From Pseudomonadota bacterium (GTDB taxonomy: Bacteria > Pseudomonadota > Gammaproteobacteria > Burkholderiales > JABEVD01): DNA of 58,606 bases. Shown piece by piece: positions 52,581-58,606 of this stretch. The translations under genes and the position numbers were made by a program. The stretch's first letter is position 1; each line of letters opens with the position of its first letter. Location of the stretch: assembly GCA_021835845.1 (NCBI GenBank), contig JAKBJU010000016.1:1-58606 (forward strand), in the 5' to 3' direction. The notes under the pieces are model-generated. The model searched no databases. It was given only the letters and a program-made list of their open reading frames with translations, and had not been told where the DNA came from.

Positions 52581-52933
52581 GCCCCCCGGAACATGAAATA
52601 TACCGCGCCGAGCAGGCAAAGTCCTGCCCAGAGGTAGTCGATTCTGAAAGGCTGGCCCATGTAGAATATCGAGAAGGGGAGGAACACGGAGAGGGTGACC
52701 ACCTCCTGGGTGATTTTCAGCTGGGCAAGGGAGAACTGCTCGAAGCCTATCCTGTTTGCGGGCACCTGGAATATATACTCGGCGAGTGCGATGCCCCAGC
52801 TCGCCAGCGCTGCGAACCACCAAGGGCGCTCGGAAAGATTTCTGAGATGAGCGTACCAGGCGAAGGTCATGAATATGTTGGAAATGACCAGCAGGCAGAC
52901 GAACTGGAATGGGGCCGGGAGTGGAAGTTTCAC
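52577..52933 (-). CDS. DUF486 small multidrug-transporter-like membrane protein
   Basis: 118 residues with four membrane helices, matching DUF486 (QFVCLLVISNIFMTFAWYAHL, WWFAALASWGIALAEYIFQVPANRIG, FSLAQLKITQEVVTLSVFLPFSIFYM). The fold is that of the DMT/SMR superfamily, but no transport activity is established for the group. Short coupling with the arginase gene. The 112-bp gap upstream holds a strong hairpin (53001-53028). Confidence 0.85.
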   Translation of the reverse strand: MKLPLPAPFQFVCLLVISNIFMTFAWYAHLRNLSERPWWFAALASWGIALAEYIFQVPANRIGFEQFSLAQLKITQEVVTLSVFLPFSIFYMGQPFRIDYLWAGLCLLGAVYFMFRGA

Positions 52934-53000
52934 GCAAATGTCCTGTTTGTCATGATTGCCAATAAGACAGAACTTTATCCAAAATCGTTCGATCTGGAAA

Positions 53001-53028
53001 GGAAAGGCCCGCTTTCGCGGGCCTTTCC
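53001..53028 (-). terminator. Terminator-like hairpin after DUF1641
   Basis: A perfect 12-bp stem, GGAAAGGCCCGC (53001-53012) with its complement (53017-53028), around a TTTC loop. It lies 18 bp past the DUF1641 stop on the minus strand. The downstream side is pyrimidine-rich rather than a clean T run, so efficiency is uncertain. Confidence 0.6.
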
Positions 53029-53045
53029 TTGGGCGGAGGCCTTTT

Positions 53046-53804
53046 CTAGGCAGCGCATCTGGTGCGAAGCTTTTTTCCGACGGATATCAGGAATCTCAGG
53101 CTTTCCTGATTGTCCGGATCCTTCATCAGCGCCCAGAGCCCGCCGATGCCGCCCGCAGAAGGCGGCGCTTTTTCCTTGGCAGCCTCCTCGACGCAATGCA
53201 GCATGTCTTCGAGCATGCCCAGCCGTTCGACGAGCTGGGGCAGGACTTTGGCGGTCCGCTCCAGTGCGCCGGAAGCCTCCAGGCGCTCCAGCATTTCGAC
53301 GAGGCGAATCGCGCCGCCGCGGCTGAAACGGTCGAGAAGCGAAAGTCCTTCTCCTAAGGTTTCGGCAAGCCTGCCCACCATCTCGTCGGTTAGGGCGTCC
53401 TGGGCCGAGCCGTAGACTCTCGCCAGATGCACGAGGCGCTCCAGGTCGCCGTTGTTCACCATTTCCGCGATCGCGGGTATGGCCTTGTCGAGCCCTGCGC
53501 GATTGACCTGATCGACCAGCGTGAGTCCTCCGCCGATGGCTTCGGTCAACCTGCCCACCATCTCGTCGGTCAGGGCGTCCTGGGCCGAGCCGTAGACTCT
53601 CGCGAGATGCACGAGGCGCTCCAGGTCGCCGTTGTTCACCATTTCAGCGATCGCGGGTATTGCCTTGCCAAGCCCCGCTCTGTCGATCTGGTCGATGAGG
53701 GTGAGTCCCCCACCCACGGCACCGGTGAGCCTGCCCACCATCTCGTCGGTCAGGGCGTCTCTGGCGGCCTCCACCACTCTTTCGACTTCATTCATGTCAG
53801 GCAT
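53046..53804 (-). CDS. DUF1641 protein with internal tandem repeats
   Basis: 252 residues. The C-terminal ~110 residues are the DUF1641 domain (LERLEASGALERTAKVLPQLVERLGMLEDMLHCVEEA, GGLWALMKDPDNQESLRFLI). The N-terminal part consists of repeated 60-residue units, each DALTDEMVGRL, GGLTL, DQ, RAGL, KAIPAIAEMVNNGDLERL, VHLARVYGSAQ. DUF1641 proteins accompany sulfide:quinone oxidoreductase-like flavoproteins in sulfur oxidisers and formate-dehydrogenase-type clusters; their biochemical role is unproven. GAGGAGG precedes the ATG, 9 bp after the SQR-like gene. The repeat makes the protein longer than common DUF1641 members. Confidence 0.82.
   Translation of the reverse strand: MPDMNEVERVVEAARDALTDEMVGRLTGAVGGGLTLIDQIDRAGLGKAIPAIAEMVNNGDLERLVHLARVYGSAQDALTDEMVGRLTEAIGGGLTLVDQVNRAGLDKAIPAIAEMVNNGDLERLVHLARVYGSAQDALTDEMVGRLAETLGEGLSLLDRFSRGGAIRLVEMLERLEASGALERTAKVLPQLVERLGMLEDMLHCVEEAAKEKAPPSAGGIGGLWALMKDPDNQESLRFLISVGKKLRTRCAA
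53371..53770. repeat. 180-bp in-frame tandem repeat inside the DUF1641 gene
   Basis: Copies begin at 53371 and 53551, exactly 180 bp apart, and a third partial copy begins at 53731. The segment CTGCCCACCATCTCGTCGG is identical in all three, and the first two copies match over most of their length. The unit codes for 60 residues without disturbing the frame. Confidence 0.9.
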
Positions 53805-53813
53805 GGCACCTCC

Positions 53814-54947
53814 TCAAAGAAGTCCGCGAGCGGAAACCCAGTAGAGCTTGTTGTACGCCATCTTGAACCAGTGGACTGCCTTGGTCGGGGCCTTGGGGTC
53901 GGGCGGATTCTGGTAGTTGAACATGGCATAGGTGGCGCGATCCTTGCCTGCCTCGATGAAGCAGAATACCTTGCCGTCGTAATCCCGCACCGGGGTGCCC
54001 ATTTTCACCATCGCCGCGATATTTTCCCCCAGCGTGTCGGCTTCGAAGTGAGCGGTGGAGCCGGCCTTGCTGATGGGCAGGTTGGTGGTGTCGCCCAGCA
54101 CGAATACGTTGGTGCGGCCTTCCATGTTGAGCTGATGGCGATGGGTCGGAATCCAGCCGTTCTGTCCCAGGCCGTTCTTTTCGATGACTTCCATGCCCCT
54201 GTGGGCGGGAATCGCGATCAGGAGATCGTAAGGCACTTCGGAGCCTTCTTCACTTTTGAGAATCTTGTTTTCTCCGTCGACTTCCTTCATGTTGAAGAGC
54301 GTCTCATAGGTGATCCCCAGCCTGTCGAATTCAGGGGTGGCCCATTTTGCGACATTTTCCAGGCTGTGGGTGCGTCCGATCGGGTAGGTATAGTGCAGCT
54401 TCACCTTGTCCAGGATGCCGCGATCCTTGAAATAATCGTGCAGCATGAAGGTGATTTCGAGCGGCGCCATAGGGCATTTATGGGGAACGCCGACGGTGAT
54501 CACCACACGCCCACCCTCGAAATCTCTCAGGCGCTTGAACATCTTGAGGGCGGTTTCTTCCGTGTAGAAAGTCTCGCAATTCTCGGCAAGTCCGGGAATG
54601 GACTCGGGCACCATGCGCGAACCGGTCGCGATCACCAGCACGTCGTAGGCATGGGTTTTTCCGCCGCGAGTCAGGACCTCGTTCTTGTCGAGGAGGAATT
54701 CCGTCACGGGATCGACATGGAATTCGATGCCGGGTTCGAGGAGGCTCGCCTGGTCGCGGTAAAGTTCGTCGGGCGTGATCCTCCCTACTGCAAGATAAAG
54801 CAGTCCGGGCTGGTACATGTGCTTGTCGGATGCGGAAAGCATGGTGATCCTTGCCTTTCCGCTCTTGAGTTCTGACGTGAGCCTGCGCGCCAGATTGTTG
54901 GCAAGGATGGTCCCTCCCATGCCGCCGCCTATGATCAGTATCCTCAT
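53814..54947 (-). CDS. Sulfide:quinone oxidoreductase-like FAD flavoprotein
   Basis: 377 residues from the ATG at 54947 (GGGAGGAGG ahead). N-terminal Rossmann FAD motif GGGMGGTILAN near 7, DVLVIATGSR near 110, and a second FAD contact VFVLGDTTNLP near 290. Cysteines at ENCETF (near 124), PHKCPMAP (near 160) and KVFCFIEAG (near 340) can correspond to the three redox cysteines of SQR. Such enzymes oxidise sulfide to polysulfide with quinone at the membrane surface. The neighbours TusA, DsrE and DUF1641 fit sulfur oxidation. A different role within the same flavoprotein family (for example in an Hdr-like pathway) remains possible. The upstream frame to 55001 is not used. Confidence 0.82.
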   Translation of the reverse strand: MRILIIGGGMGGTILANNLARRLTSELKSGKARITMLSASDKHMYQPGLLYLAVGRITPDELYRDQASLLEPGIEFHVDPVTEFLLDKNEVLTRGGKTHAYDVLVIATGSRMVPESIPGLAENCETFYTEETALKMFKRLRDFEGGRVVITVGVPHKCPMAPLEITFMLHDYFKDRGILDKVKLHYTYPIGRTHSLENVAKWATPEFDRLGITYETLFNMKEVDGENKILKSEEGSEVPYDLLIAIPAHRGMEVIEKNGLGQNGWIPTHRHQLNMEGRTNVFVLGDTTNLPISKAGSTAHFEADTLGENIAAMVKMGTPVRDYDGKVFCFIEAGKDRATYAMFNYQNPPDPKAPTKAVHWFKMAYNKLYWVSARGLL

Positions 54948-54970
54948 GTTACCTCCTCCCTGGTGAATTG

Positions 54971-55201
54971 TTATTTCGCCTTTTTCACGACGATGTGCCA
55001 CACGCCATTTTCTTCCCTTGTGCCGAGAAGTTCATGCCCTACTTTCTTGATCCATTCGGGCACGTCGGTTGCCGAGCCCTTGTCGCTGGAAAGCACTTCA
55101 AGCTCCTCCCCCACGTTCGCCATCTTCATGCCTGCAATGAGTTCCATCAGGGGGCCGGGGCAGAAGCTGCCGCGCGCATCGATGATTCTTCTTTCCGCCA
55201 T
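54971..55201 (-). CDS. TusA-family sulfur carrier
   Basis: 76-residue carrier with the signature FCPGPLMELI, whose cysteine takes persulfide sulfur, and the two-strand/two-helix fold typical of TusA/SirA. In sulfur oxidisers this protein passes sulfane sulfur between DsrE, rhodanese and the cytoplasmic oxidation machinery. It lies 23 bp upstream of the SQR-like gene and 12 bp downstream of dsrE. AAAGGAAA precedes the ATG. Confidence 0.88.
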   Translation of the reverse strand: MAERRIIDARGSFCPGPLMELIAGMKMANVGEELEVLSSDKGSATDVPEWIKKVGHELLGTREENGVWHIVVKKAK

Positions 55202-55213
55202 TTGATTTCCTTT

Positions 55214-55600
55214 TCAGAATGTCCAGACCTGGCTGCCCTCGGCATCGCTGAGGAACTTCGTCAGCCCCGTCGCTTCTCCGAGATAGGCTTCAAGGTCGCT
55301 TTTTTCGACACCGAGGATATCCATCGCCATGGAGCATGGATATATCCTGGCATCGCCCAATTCAACCGCCTGTTCGAACAATGTCTTGAATTCGGGAACC
55401 TTCTTCTGCTGCATCAGATTTCCCATTTCACCTTCGACGGGCGCCTGGATTGATCGCCCCCTGATGAAATGCGGCAAGGCATTCATCGAGAAAAAGACAA
55501 GCGTCTCCTGGCCGCTCACGGCAGCGACGGAAGTCACCATCGCAGCCATTTGCAGCCGCTCCAGGCTTCCCGACACGACAACCACGCAAATTTTGTTCAT
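55214..55600 (-). CDS. DsrE-family sulfur-relay protein
   Basis: 128 residues. The DsrE/F fold is visible as [37 protein letters not shown] followed by the conserved cysteine in [14 protein letters not shown] near 90, the likely persulfide carrier. Closest in layout to DsrE2/DsrE-type proteins paired with TusA. First gene of the DsrE-TusA-SQR-DUF1641 set. ATG 55600 has GGAG eight bases ahead; a longer in-frame start to 55666 lacks a site. Confidence 0.83.
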   Translation of the reverse strand: MNKICVVVVSGSLERLQMAAMVTSVAAVSGQETLVFFSMNALPHFIRGRSIQAPVEGEMGNLMQQKKVPEFKTLFEQAVELGDARIYPCSMAMDILGVEKSDLEAYLGEATGLTKFLSDAEGSQVWTF

Positions 55601-55675
55601 GCATTCATCTCCGAATCCCAATTGTAGACCGCAGCTTCCCATGAAGCCAGCCGAAAGTCCATGCAATCAGCATGG

Positions 55676-55697
55676 GAATAAATCAGTGGCTCCTTAG
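55676..55697 (-). repeat. Second copy of the stop-codon repeat arm
   Basis: The 22 bases match the right arm at 23111-23132 at 20 positions. The TAA of the FmdB gene (55694-55696) occupies the same place in the repeat as the TAA of bcsC. An adjacent TCCCATG/CATGGGA pair (55637-55643, 55671-55677) can form a hairpin. Confidence 0.7.
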
Positions 55698-55894
55698 CCG
55701 AACCGGCAGGCGCCGCAGCCTCCGGGCTGACAGGGGGCTTCAGGGGCCGAGTGGGTCACCGGAGGAGCCGGAATGGACAGGAGCTTGTCAAGGCGGACGC
55801 TCCCGCATTTTGGGCAGGCGGGCGCGGATTCGCGCTTCACCAGCATTTCGAAGGTGTTCCCGCAGTCGCTGCATTGGTAATCATAGATCGGCAT
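55694..55894 (-). CDS. FmdB-family zinc-ribbon protein
   Basis: 66 residues. MPIYDYQCSDCGNTFE with a second pair in ACPKCGSVRLDKL form the four-cysteine zinc ribbon of the FmdB/CxxC_CxxC_SSSS group, a putative regulatory protein. The tail has three further cysteines (PCQPGGCGACRFG), which is common in the group. GGAGAG precedes the ATG, 18 bp after the Ser/Thr kinase gene. The stop codon is inside a repeat. Function is unknown. Confidence 0.85.
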   Translation of the reverse strand: MPIYDYQCSDCGNTFEMLVKRESAPACPKCGSVRLDKLLSIPAPPVTHSAPEAPCQPGGCGACRFG

Positions 55895-55912
55895 GAATGC
55901 TCTCCAGGCAGG

Positions 55913-56977
55913 TCACAAGAAAAAGATTGCGGCGACCGCAATCAGAATGAACATGGCGAATCCCGCCCAAAGCAGGCTTGCGCCGGATTCCGGCCGGGTA
56001 TCCGGCAATCCCTGAAATTCGGTCAGTATGGCAAGCTGCCTGGTCGCCTCGAAGGAATCGAATGCCTTCGAGATGCCGAGCGTAGGGGATGAGTCGACGG
56101 ATTCGCTGTCCGTTTCGGCAAAGTGCGCAAGAATGGGCGTCATTTCCCCCTCTCCCTGGTCTTTTGCGCAGGCTTTCAGATCGTCGGCGATTTCGCTTGC
56201 GCTCTGGTAGCGTTGCTCGGGATTCTTGGCGATCGCCTTCGCGACAATGTAATCGAGGATTCGGGGCGATTTCGGGTTCACGCTGCTGGGCGCAGGCGGA
56301 TTGTGATTCATGATCTGGAACATGATGGCATGCACGTTCTCGCCGGTGAAGGGCGGGGTCCCCGTCAGCATTTCGTAAAGCACCACGCCGAGGGAGAAGA
56401 TGTCGGCCCGGTAATCGATGCTTTTTCCGGTTACCTGCTCGGGAGACATGTATTGGGGCGAGCCCATGACCATTCCCGTCATCGTCTTGACTGCAGAAGA
56501 GGGAACCATGGCTATGCCGAAATCCGTGATCTTCGTCAGGCCGCTCTTCAGTATCATGATGTTGGAAGGCTTGATGTCGCGGTGCACGATGTGGTGCTCG
56601 TGGGCATAGGCGAGGCCCAGCGCGACCTGTCCGGCGATGTCGACGATCCTGTCCATGCCCAGCGGTTTTCCGGAATCCAGGATCTGACGCAGTTCCTGTC
56701 CTTCCAGATATTCCATGGCCATGTAGGCAAGGTTCTCGCTCCTGCCGACATCGAACAGGCTGACGATGTTGGGATGGCTGATCTTTCCGGTCGCTTTCGC
56801 TTCCTGGTAGAAGCGCGCTTCGTATTCGCCGAGCTCGGCTTCCGACAGCGACAGGTTCAGCGTCTTGATTGCGACAGTCCTGTCGAGGACGGGGTCTCTG
56901 GCCTTGTAGACGACGCCCATTGCGCCCCTTCCAAGCTCCGAGATGACTTCGTACCGGCCTATCCTGTCGGGCAGCAT
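55913..56977 (-). CDS. Membrane-anchored Ser/Thr protein kinase (PknB-like)
   Basis: 354 residues. An intact Hanks-type kinase domain spans about 8-270: ELGRGAMGVVYKA (glycine loop), the lysine in VAIKTLN, VHRDIKPSNIM (catalytic loop), TDFGIAM, and MGSPQYMSPEQVTG. An acidic linker follows, and a C-terminal transmembrane helix (about 333-354, LLWAGFAMFILIAVAAIFFL) tail-anchors the protein with the kinase in the cytoplasm. No PASTA domains. It starts 4 bp after the TssQ-like gene in one operon with a cyclase. Confidence 0.92.
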   Translation of the reverse strand: MLPDRIGRYEVISELGRGAMGVVYKARDPVLDRTVAIKTLNLSLSEAELGEYEARFYQEAKATGKISHPNIVSLFDVGRSENLAYMAMEYLEGQELRQILDSGKPLGMDRIVDIAGQVALGLAYAHEHHIVHRDIKPSNIMILKSGLTKITDFGIAMVPSSAVKTMTGMVMGSPQYMSPEQVTGKSIDYRADIFSLGVVLYEMLTGTPPFTGENVHAIMFQIMNHNPPAPSSVNPKSPRILDYIVAKAIAKNPEQRYQSASEIADDLKACAKDQGEGEMTPILAHFAETDSESVDSSPTLGISKAFDSFEATRQLAILTEFQGLPDTRPESGASLLWAGFAMFILIAVAAIFFL

Positions 56978-56981
56978 GATG

Positions 56982-57371
56982 CTATTTGATATTTCTCTTG
57001 ACGCTGCGAAACACTGTGCCCCACATGGGATGCCCGGCTTCTGCAGGGGCGAGTTCGAAATTGGGATCGATGGTCAGCGCCTTGGTGAATTCTTCACGGC
57101 AAAGCGTTTCCCTGTGGGAGATGCAGTAGGTGAAGGCCAGATATTTGTGCGCCTGAATTTTTTCGGAATCGGAAAGGCCGGCGTTCAGGGCTCCCTGAAG
57201 CTCGCCGACGGCTTCCCGGTAGCTTCCGTCCTCATAGCTCTTGATGCCGTCCTTGAGTTGAGGAAGCCCCTTCGATTGCAGCATCTGCCCGAACTTGAAT
57301 CCCTGCGATGGAGCAACGCTGGCGCAACCGGTCAGGAGCAGGATCATCATGGCAATCCAGTATTTCGTCAT
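56982..57371 (-). CDS. TssQ-like TPR lipoprotein
   Basis: 129 residues. Type II signal peptide with lipobox LLTGC (Cys near 16), then a TPR-like helical region and the ending CREEFTKALTIDPNFELAPAEAGHPMWGTVFRSVK, which resembles TssQ lipoproteins associated with type VI secretion. Two further cysteines (TYCISHRETLC) could form a disulfide. No other type VI genes are in the window. It sits between a cyclase and a Ser/Thr kinase, with gaps of 13 and 4 bp. Confidence 0.78.
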   Translation of the reverse strand: MTKYWIAMMILLLTGCASVAPSQGFKFGQMLQSKGLPQLKDGIKSYEDGSYREAVGELQGALNAGLSDSEKIQAHKYLAFTYCISHRETLCREEFTKALTIDPNFELAPAEAGHPMWGTVFRSVKRNIK

Positions 57372-57384
57372 TCAAATCCCCACC

Positions 57385-58464
57385 CTAAAAATGATGCTCG
57401 ATTATAACGCGCTCACCGGGGTGTGCTTCAACCGTTTTGGAGTGCTTGGGCAGGGTTGTGTTCCTGATCTCGATTTCGTGCTTGCCGGCCTTGATCCTGA
57501 TGGCCTTGAGAGGCGGGCTGATGCCGCGCATCTTGCCGTCCACATAGATTTCGCCCCATGGCATGACCTTGAACACCAGGGTCGCGTTGCCTGCCGGGGC
57601 GGGTTTCTTCGGGGGGGGCGCCTCGGCTCTGTTTGCTCCCGTCCTGGAATGCGGTGCCGCTTGTGCGGGGGCGGGTTTTGCAGCTACGGCCTCTGCCGGT
57701 TTTTGCGCAATGACTGGCGGGGCGACGTCCCGTGCGACCTGCGCGGGCTGCTGCGGGATGGCCTGTCTGGCCGGCTCATAGGCCGTCTTCACCAGGATTG
57801 CTGCGAGGATTAGAAAGATGGCAGTTGCCGGGAAGACTTTTTTCAGCAGCAGACTGCGGTTGCTCCACCAGGGTATATTTTTCGGCTTCGTTTCGACCTG
57901 ATGGGCGTGCTTGAAGGAAGCCTTGAAGGCATCTTCATGCCCGATTTCGTTCTTGACGGCGTAAAGCTCATGTTCACGCACATGCTTGTCGGTACGGGAT
58001 CCCTGATATTCGAAAAGCTTTGCATATTCGTCGGTGACGCATGATATGACTTCGAAGAAGGAGCGCGAAACCAGGATCTGGTTGGGCTCGGCGAAGTTCA
58101 TGATGCGCTGCGCCACGTTGATGCCGTCGCCGATGATGTTGGGCTGCTTGTTGATGTCCTGTACCAGCCTGACCGGCCCGAGGTTGATGCCTATTCTCAG
58201 GAAAAACGGAATTTCCTGATCGGAATGAACGGCTTCCCGGAGCTTCATGGCGGTGAGCAGAGCATCCTCGGGATCTCCCTGGAAGCTGATTGCAGCGCCG
58301 TCCCCAGTGTCGAGAATGATTCTGTCCGTGACCGGGACGTTCTTGATCGCCAGAGAAATCAGGGCGTTGAACTGATTTTTCAGCTTGATTTGTTCGGCAA
58401 CGGATTTCTTCGAATATTCGACGATATCGAGGAATACCACGCTGCATATGGTTGTCTTGTTCAC
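57385..58464 (-). CDS. Class III nucleotidyl cyclase with C-terminal PEGA-like domain
   Basis: 359 residues. The cyclase domain (about 5-175) has VVFLDIVEYS (first metal Asp), LDTGDGAA (second metal Asp) and IIGDGINVAQRIM (Asn/Arg). A basic linker, one transmembrane helix (about 210-230), a Pro/Ala-rich spacer, and a PEGA-like beta domain (about 292-359: GEIYVDGKMRGISPPLKAIRIKAGKHEIEI) follow. The cyclase domain is a clear paralogue of the one at 10645, sharing the DTGDGAA signature and lacking the Lys/Asp pair that selects adenine. It heads an operon with the TssQ-like lipoprotein and the Ser/Thr kinase. Confidence 0.87.
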   Translation of the reverse strand: MNKTTICSVVFLDIVEYSKKSVAEQIKLKNQFNALISLAIKNVPVTDRIILDTGDGAAISFQGDPEDALLTAMKLREAVHSDQEIPFFLRIGINLGPVRLVQDINKQPNIIGDGINVAQRIMNFAEPNQILVSRSFFEVISCVTDEYAKLFEYQGSRTDKHVREHELYAVKNEIGHEDAFKASFKHAHQVETKPKNIPWWSNRSLLLKKVFPATAIFLILAAILVKTAYEPARQAIPQQPAQVARDVAPPVIAQKPAEAVAAKPAPAQAAPHSRTGANRAEAPPPKKPAPAGNATLVFKVMPWGEIYVDGKMRGISPPLKAIRIKAGKHEIEIRNTTLPKHSKTVEAHPGERVIIEHHF

Positions 58465-58485
58465 CGCTGTCTCGTTCCGTCCAGG

Positions 58486-58514
58486 TTGCCTTGTGATCCG
58501 TTCTGGTTTATGCT
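58486..58514 (+). promoter_or_regulatory. Promoter for tRNA-Ser
   Basis: TTGCCT (58486-58491) and TATGCT (58509-58514) with 17-bp spacing; the predicted start falls just before the tRNA at 58527. Confidence 0.6.
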
Positions 58515-58526
58515 TCGCACCTCTGC

Positions 58527-58606
58527 GGAGAGTTGGCCGAGTGGTTTAAGGCGCACGCCTGGAAAGCGTGTTGAGGCGTAAGTCTCTCGGGGGTTCGAAT
58601 CCCCCA
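58527..58606 (+). tRNA. tRNA-Ser, anticodon GGA (3' end beyond the window)
   Basis: Long-variable-arm tRNA: acceptor GGAGAGT, D arm GGCCGAGTGGTTTAAGGC, anticodon stem CACGC/GCGTG with loop CTGGAAA giving GGA, a long variable arm, and T arm GGGGGTTCGAATCCCCC. The window ends before the 3' acceptor strand. Confidence 0.9.

Noticed and set aside
53371-53770. Possible CRISPR array from regularly spaced repeats
   Set aside because: The unit is 180 bp, in frame and coding, with no short repeat/unique spacer alternation.
53427-54875. 482-codon open frame on the plus strand across DUF1641 and the SQR-like gene
   Set aside because: Antisense to two genes with clear domains and strong ribosome-binding sites.
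56982-57371. Evidence of a type VI secretion system
   Set aside because: Only a TssQ-like lipoprotein is present; no core tss gene is in the window.

Overview
The window is a compact, GC-rich stretch of bacterial chromosome. I read it as a betaproteobacterium, probably near Nitrosomonadales (Gallionellaceae or Sulfuricellaceae). The grounds are the thrS-infC-rpmI-rplT-pheS-pheT-ihfA-merR order with tRNA genes on both sides, a class II ribonucleotide reductase, and a sulfide:quinone-oxidoreductase-like/TusA/DsrE sulfur cluster. The lineage is inference from gene content, not a measured phylogeny. I see no prophage, plasmid functions, complete insertion sequence or CRISPR array.

Layout. 1-4304: the start of rne (cut by the left edge), diverging from rluC, a HAD phosphatase and an SppA-type peptidase. 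4314-8504: a YeeE/YedE transporter, an RsmI-like methyltransferase, an HPF/cold-shock fusion and nrdJ. 8503-13317: relA, a nucleotidyl cyclase fused to a periplasmic AsmA-like domain, and a membrane protein. 13344-20777: tRNA-Val, the translation operon and tRNA-Pro.

20895-34102 is a cellulose locus: bcsG (phosphoethanolamine transferase), a stand-alone MshEN protein, then bcsC, bcsB, bcsA and a class III cyclase on the minus strand, and divergent bcsZ. BcsA carries two PilZ domains. bcsE, bcsF, bcsQ and bcsR are absent from the window. The set predicts phosphoethanolamine-modified cellulose whose synthesis, and perhaps decoration, responds to c-di-GMP.

34109-41257: glycerate kinase, an old-yellow-enzyme reductase, a decayed IS3 remnant, a P3A-type proton ATPase and five small exported or membrane proteins. 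41282-48101 is a signalling island on the minus strand: a PAS/haem-c chemoreceptor, a GGDEF-EAL protein and a di-iron ODP-type protein in one apparent operon, plus a histidine kinase with an ANTAR response regulator. 48207-52933: a lytic transglycosylase, an APH-kinase fusion with a small upstream partner, MlaC, an arginase-family enzyme and a DUF486 protein. 53046-55600: DUF1641, SQR-like, TusA and DsrE. 55694-58464: FmdB zinc ribbon, Ser/Thr kinase, TssQ-like lipoprotein and a cyclase with a PEGA-like domain. A tRNA-Ser is cut by the right edge.

The most unusual content is second-messenger wiring. There are three class III cyclases in 48 kb, two of them with non-standard base-selecting residues. 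One is fused to AsmA, one sits directly upstream of bcsA, and one lies in a kinase operon. A separate c-di-GMP layer comprises two PilZ domains, one MshEN protein and one GGDEF-EAL protein. Short palindromic repeats and a MITE-like element are embedded at gene ends and supply or abut stop codons.
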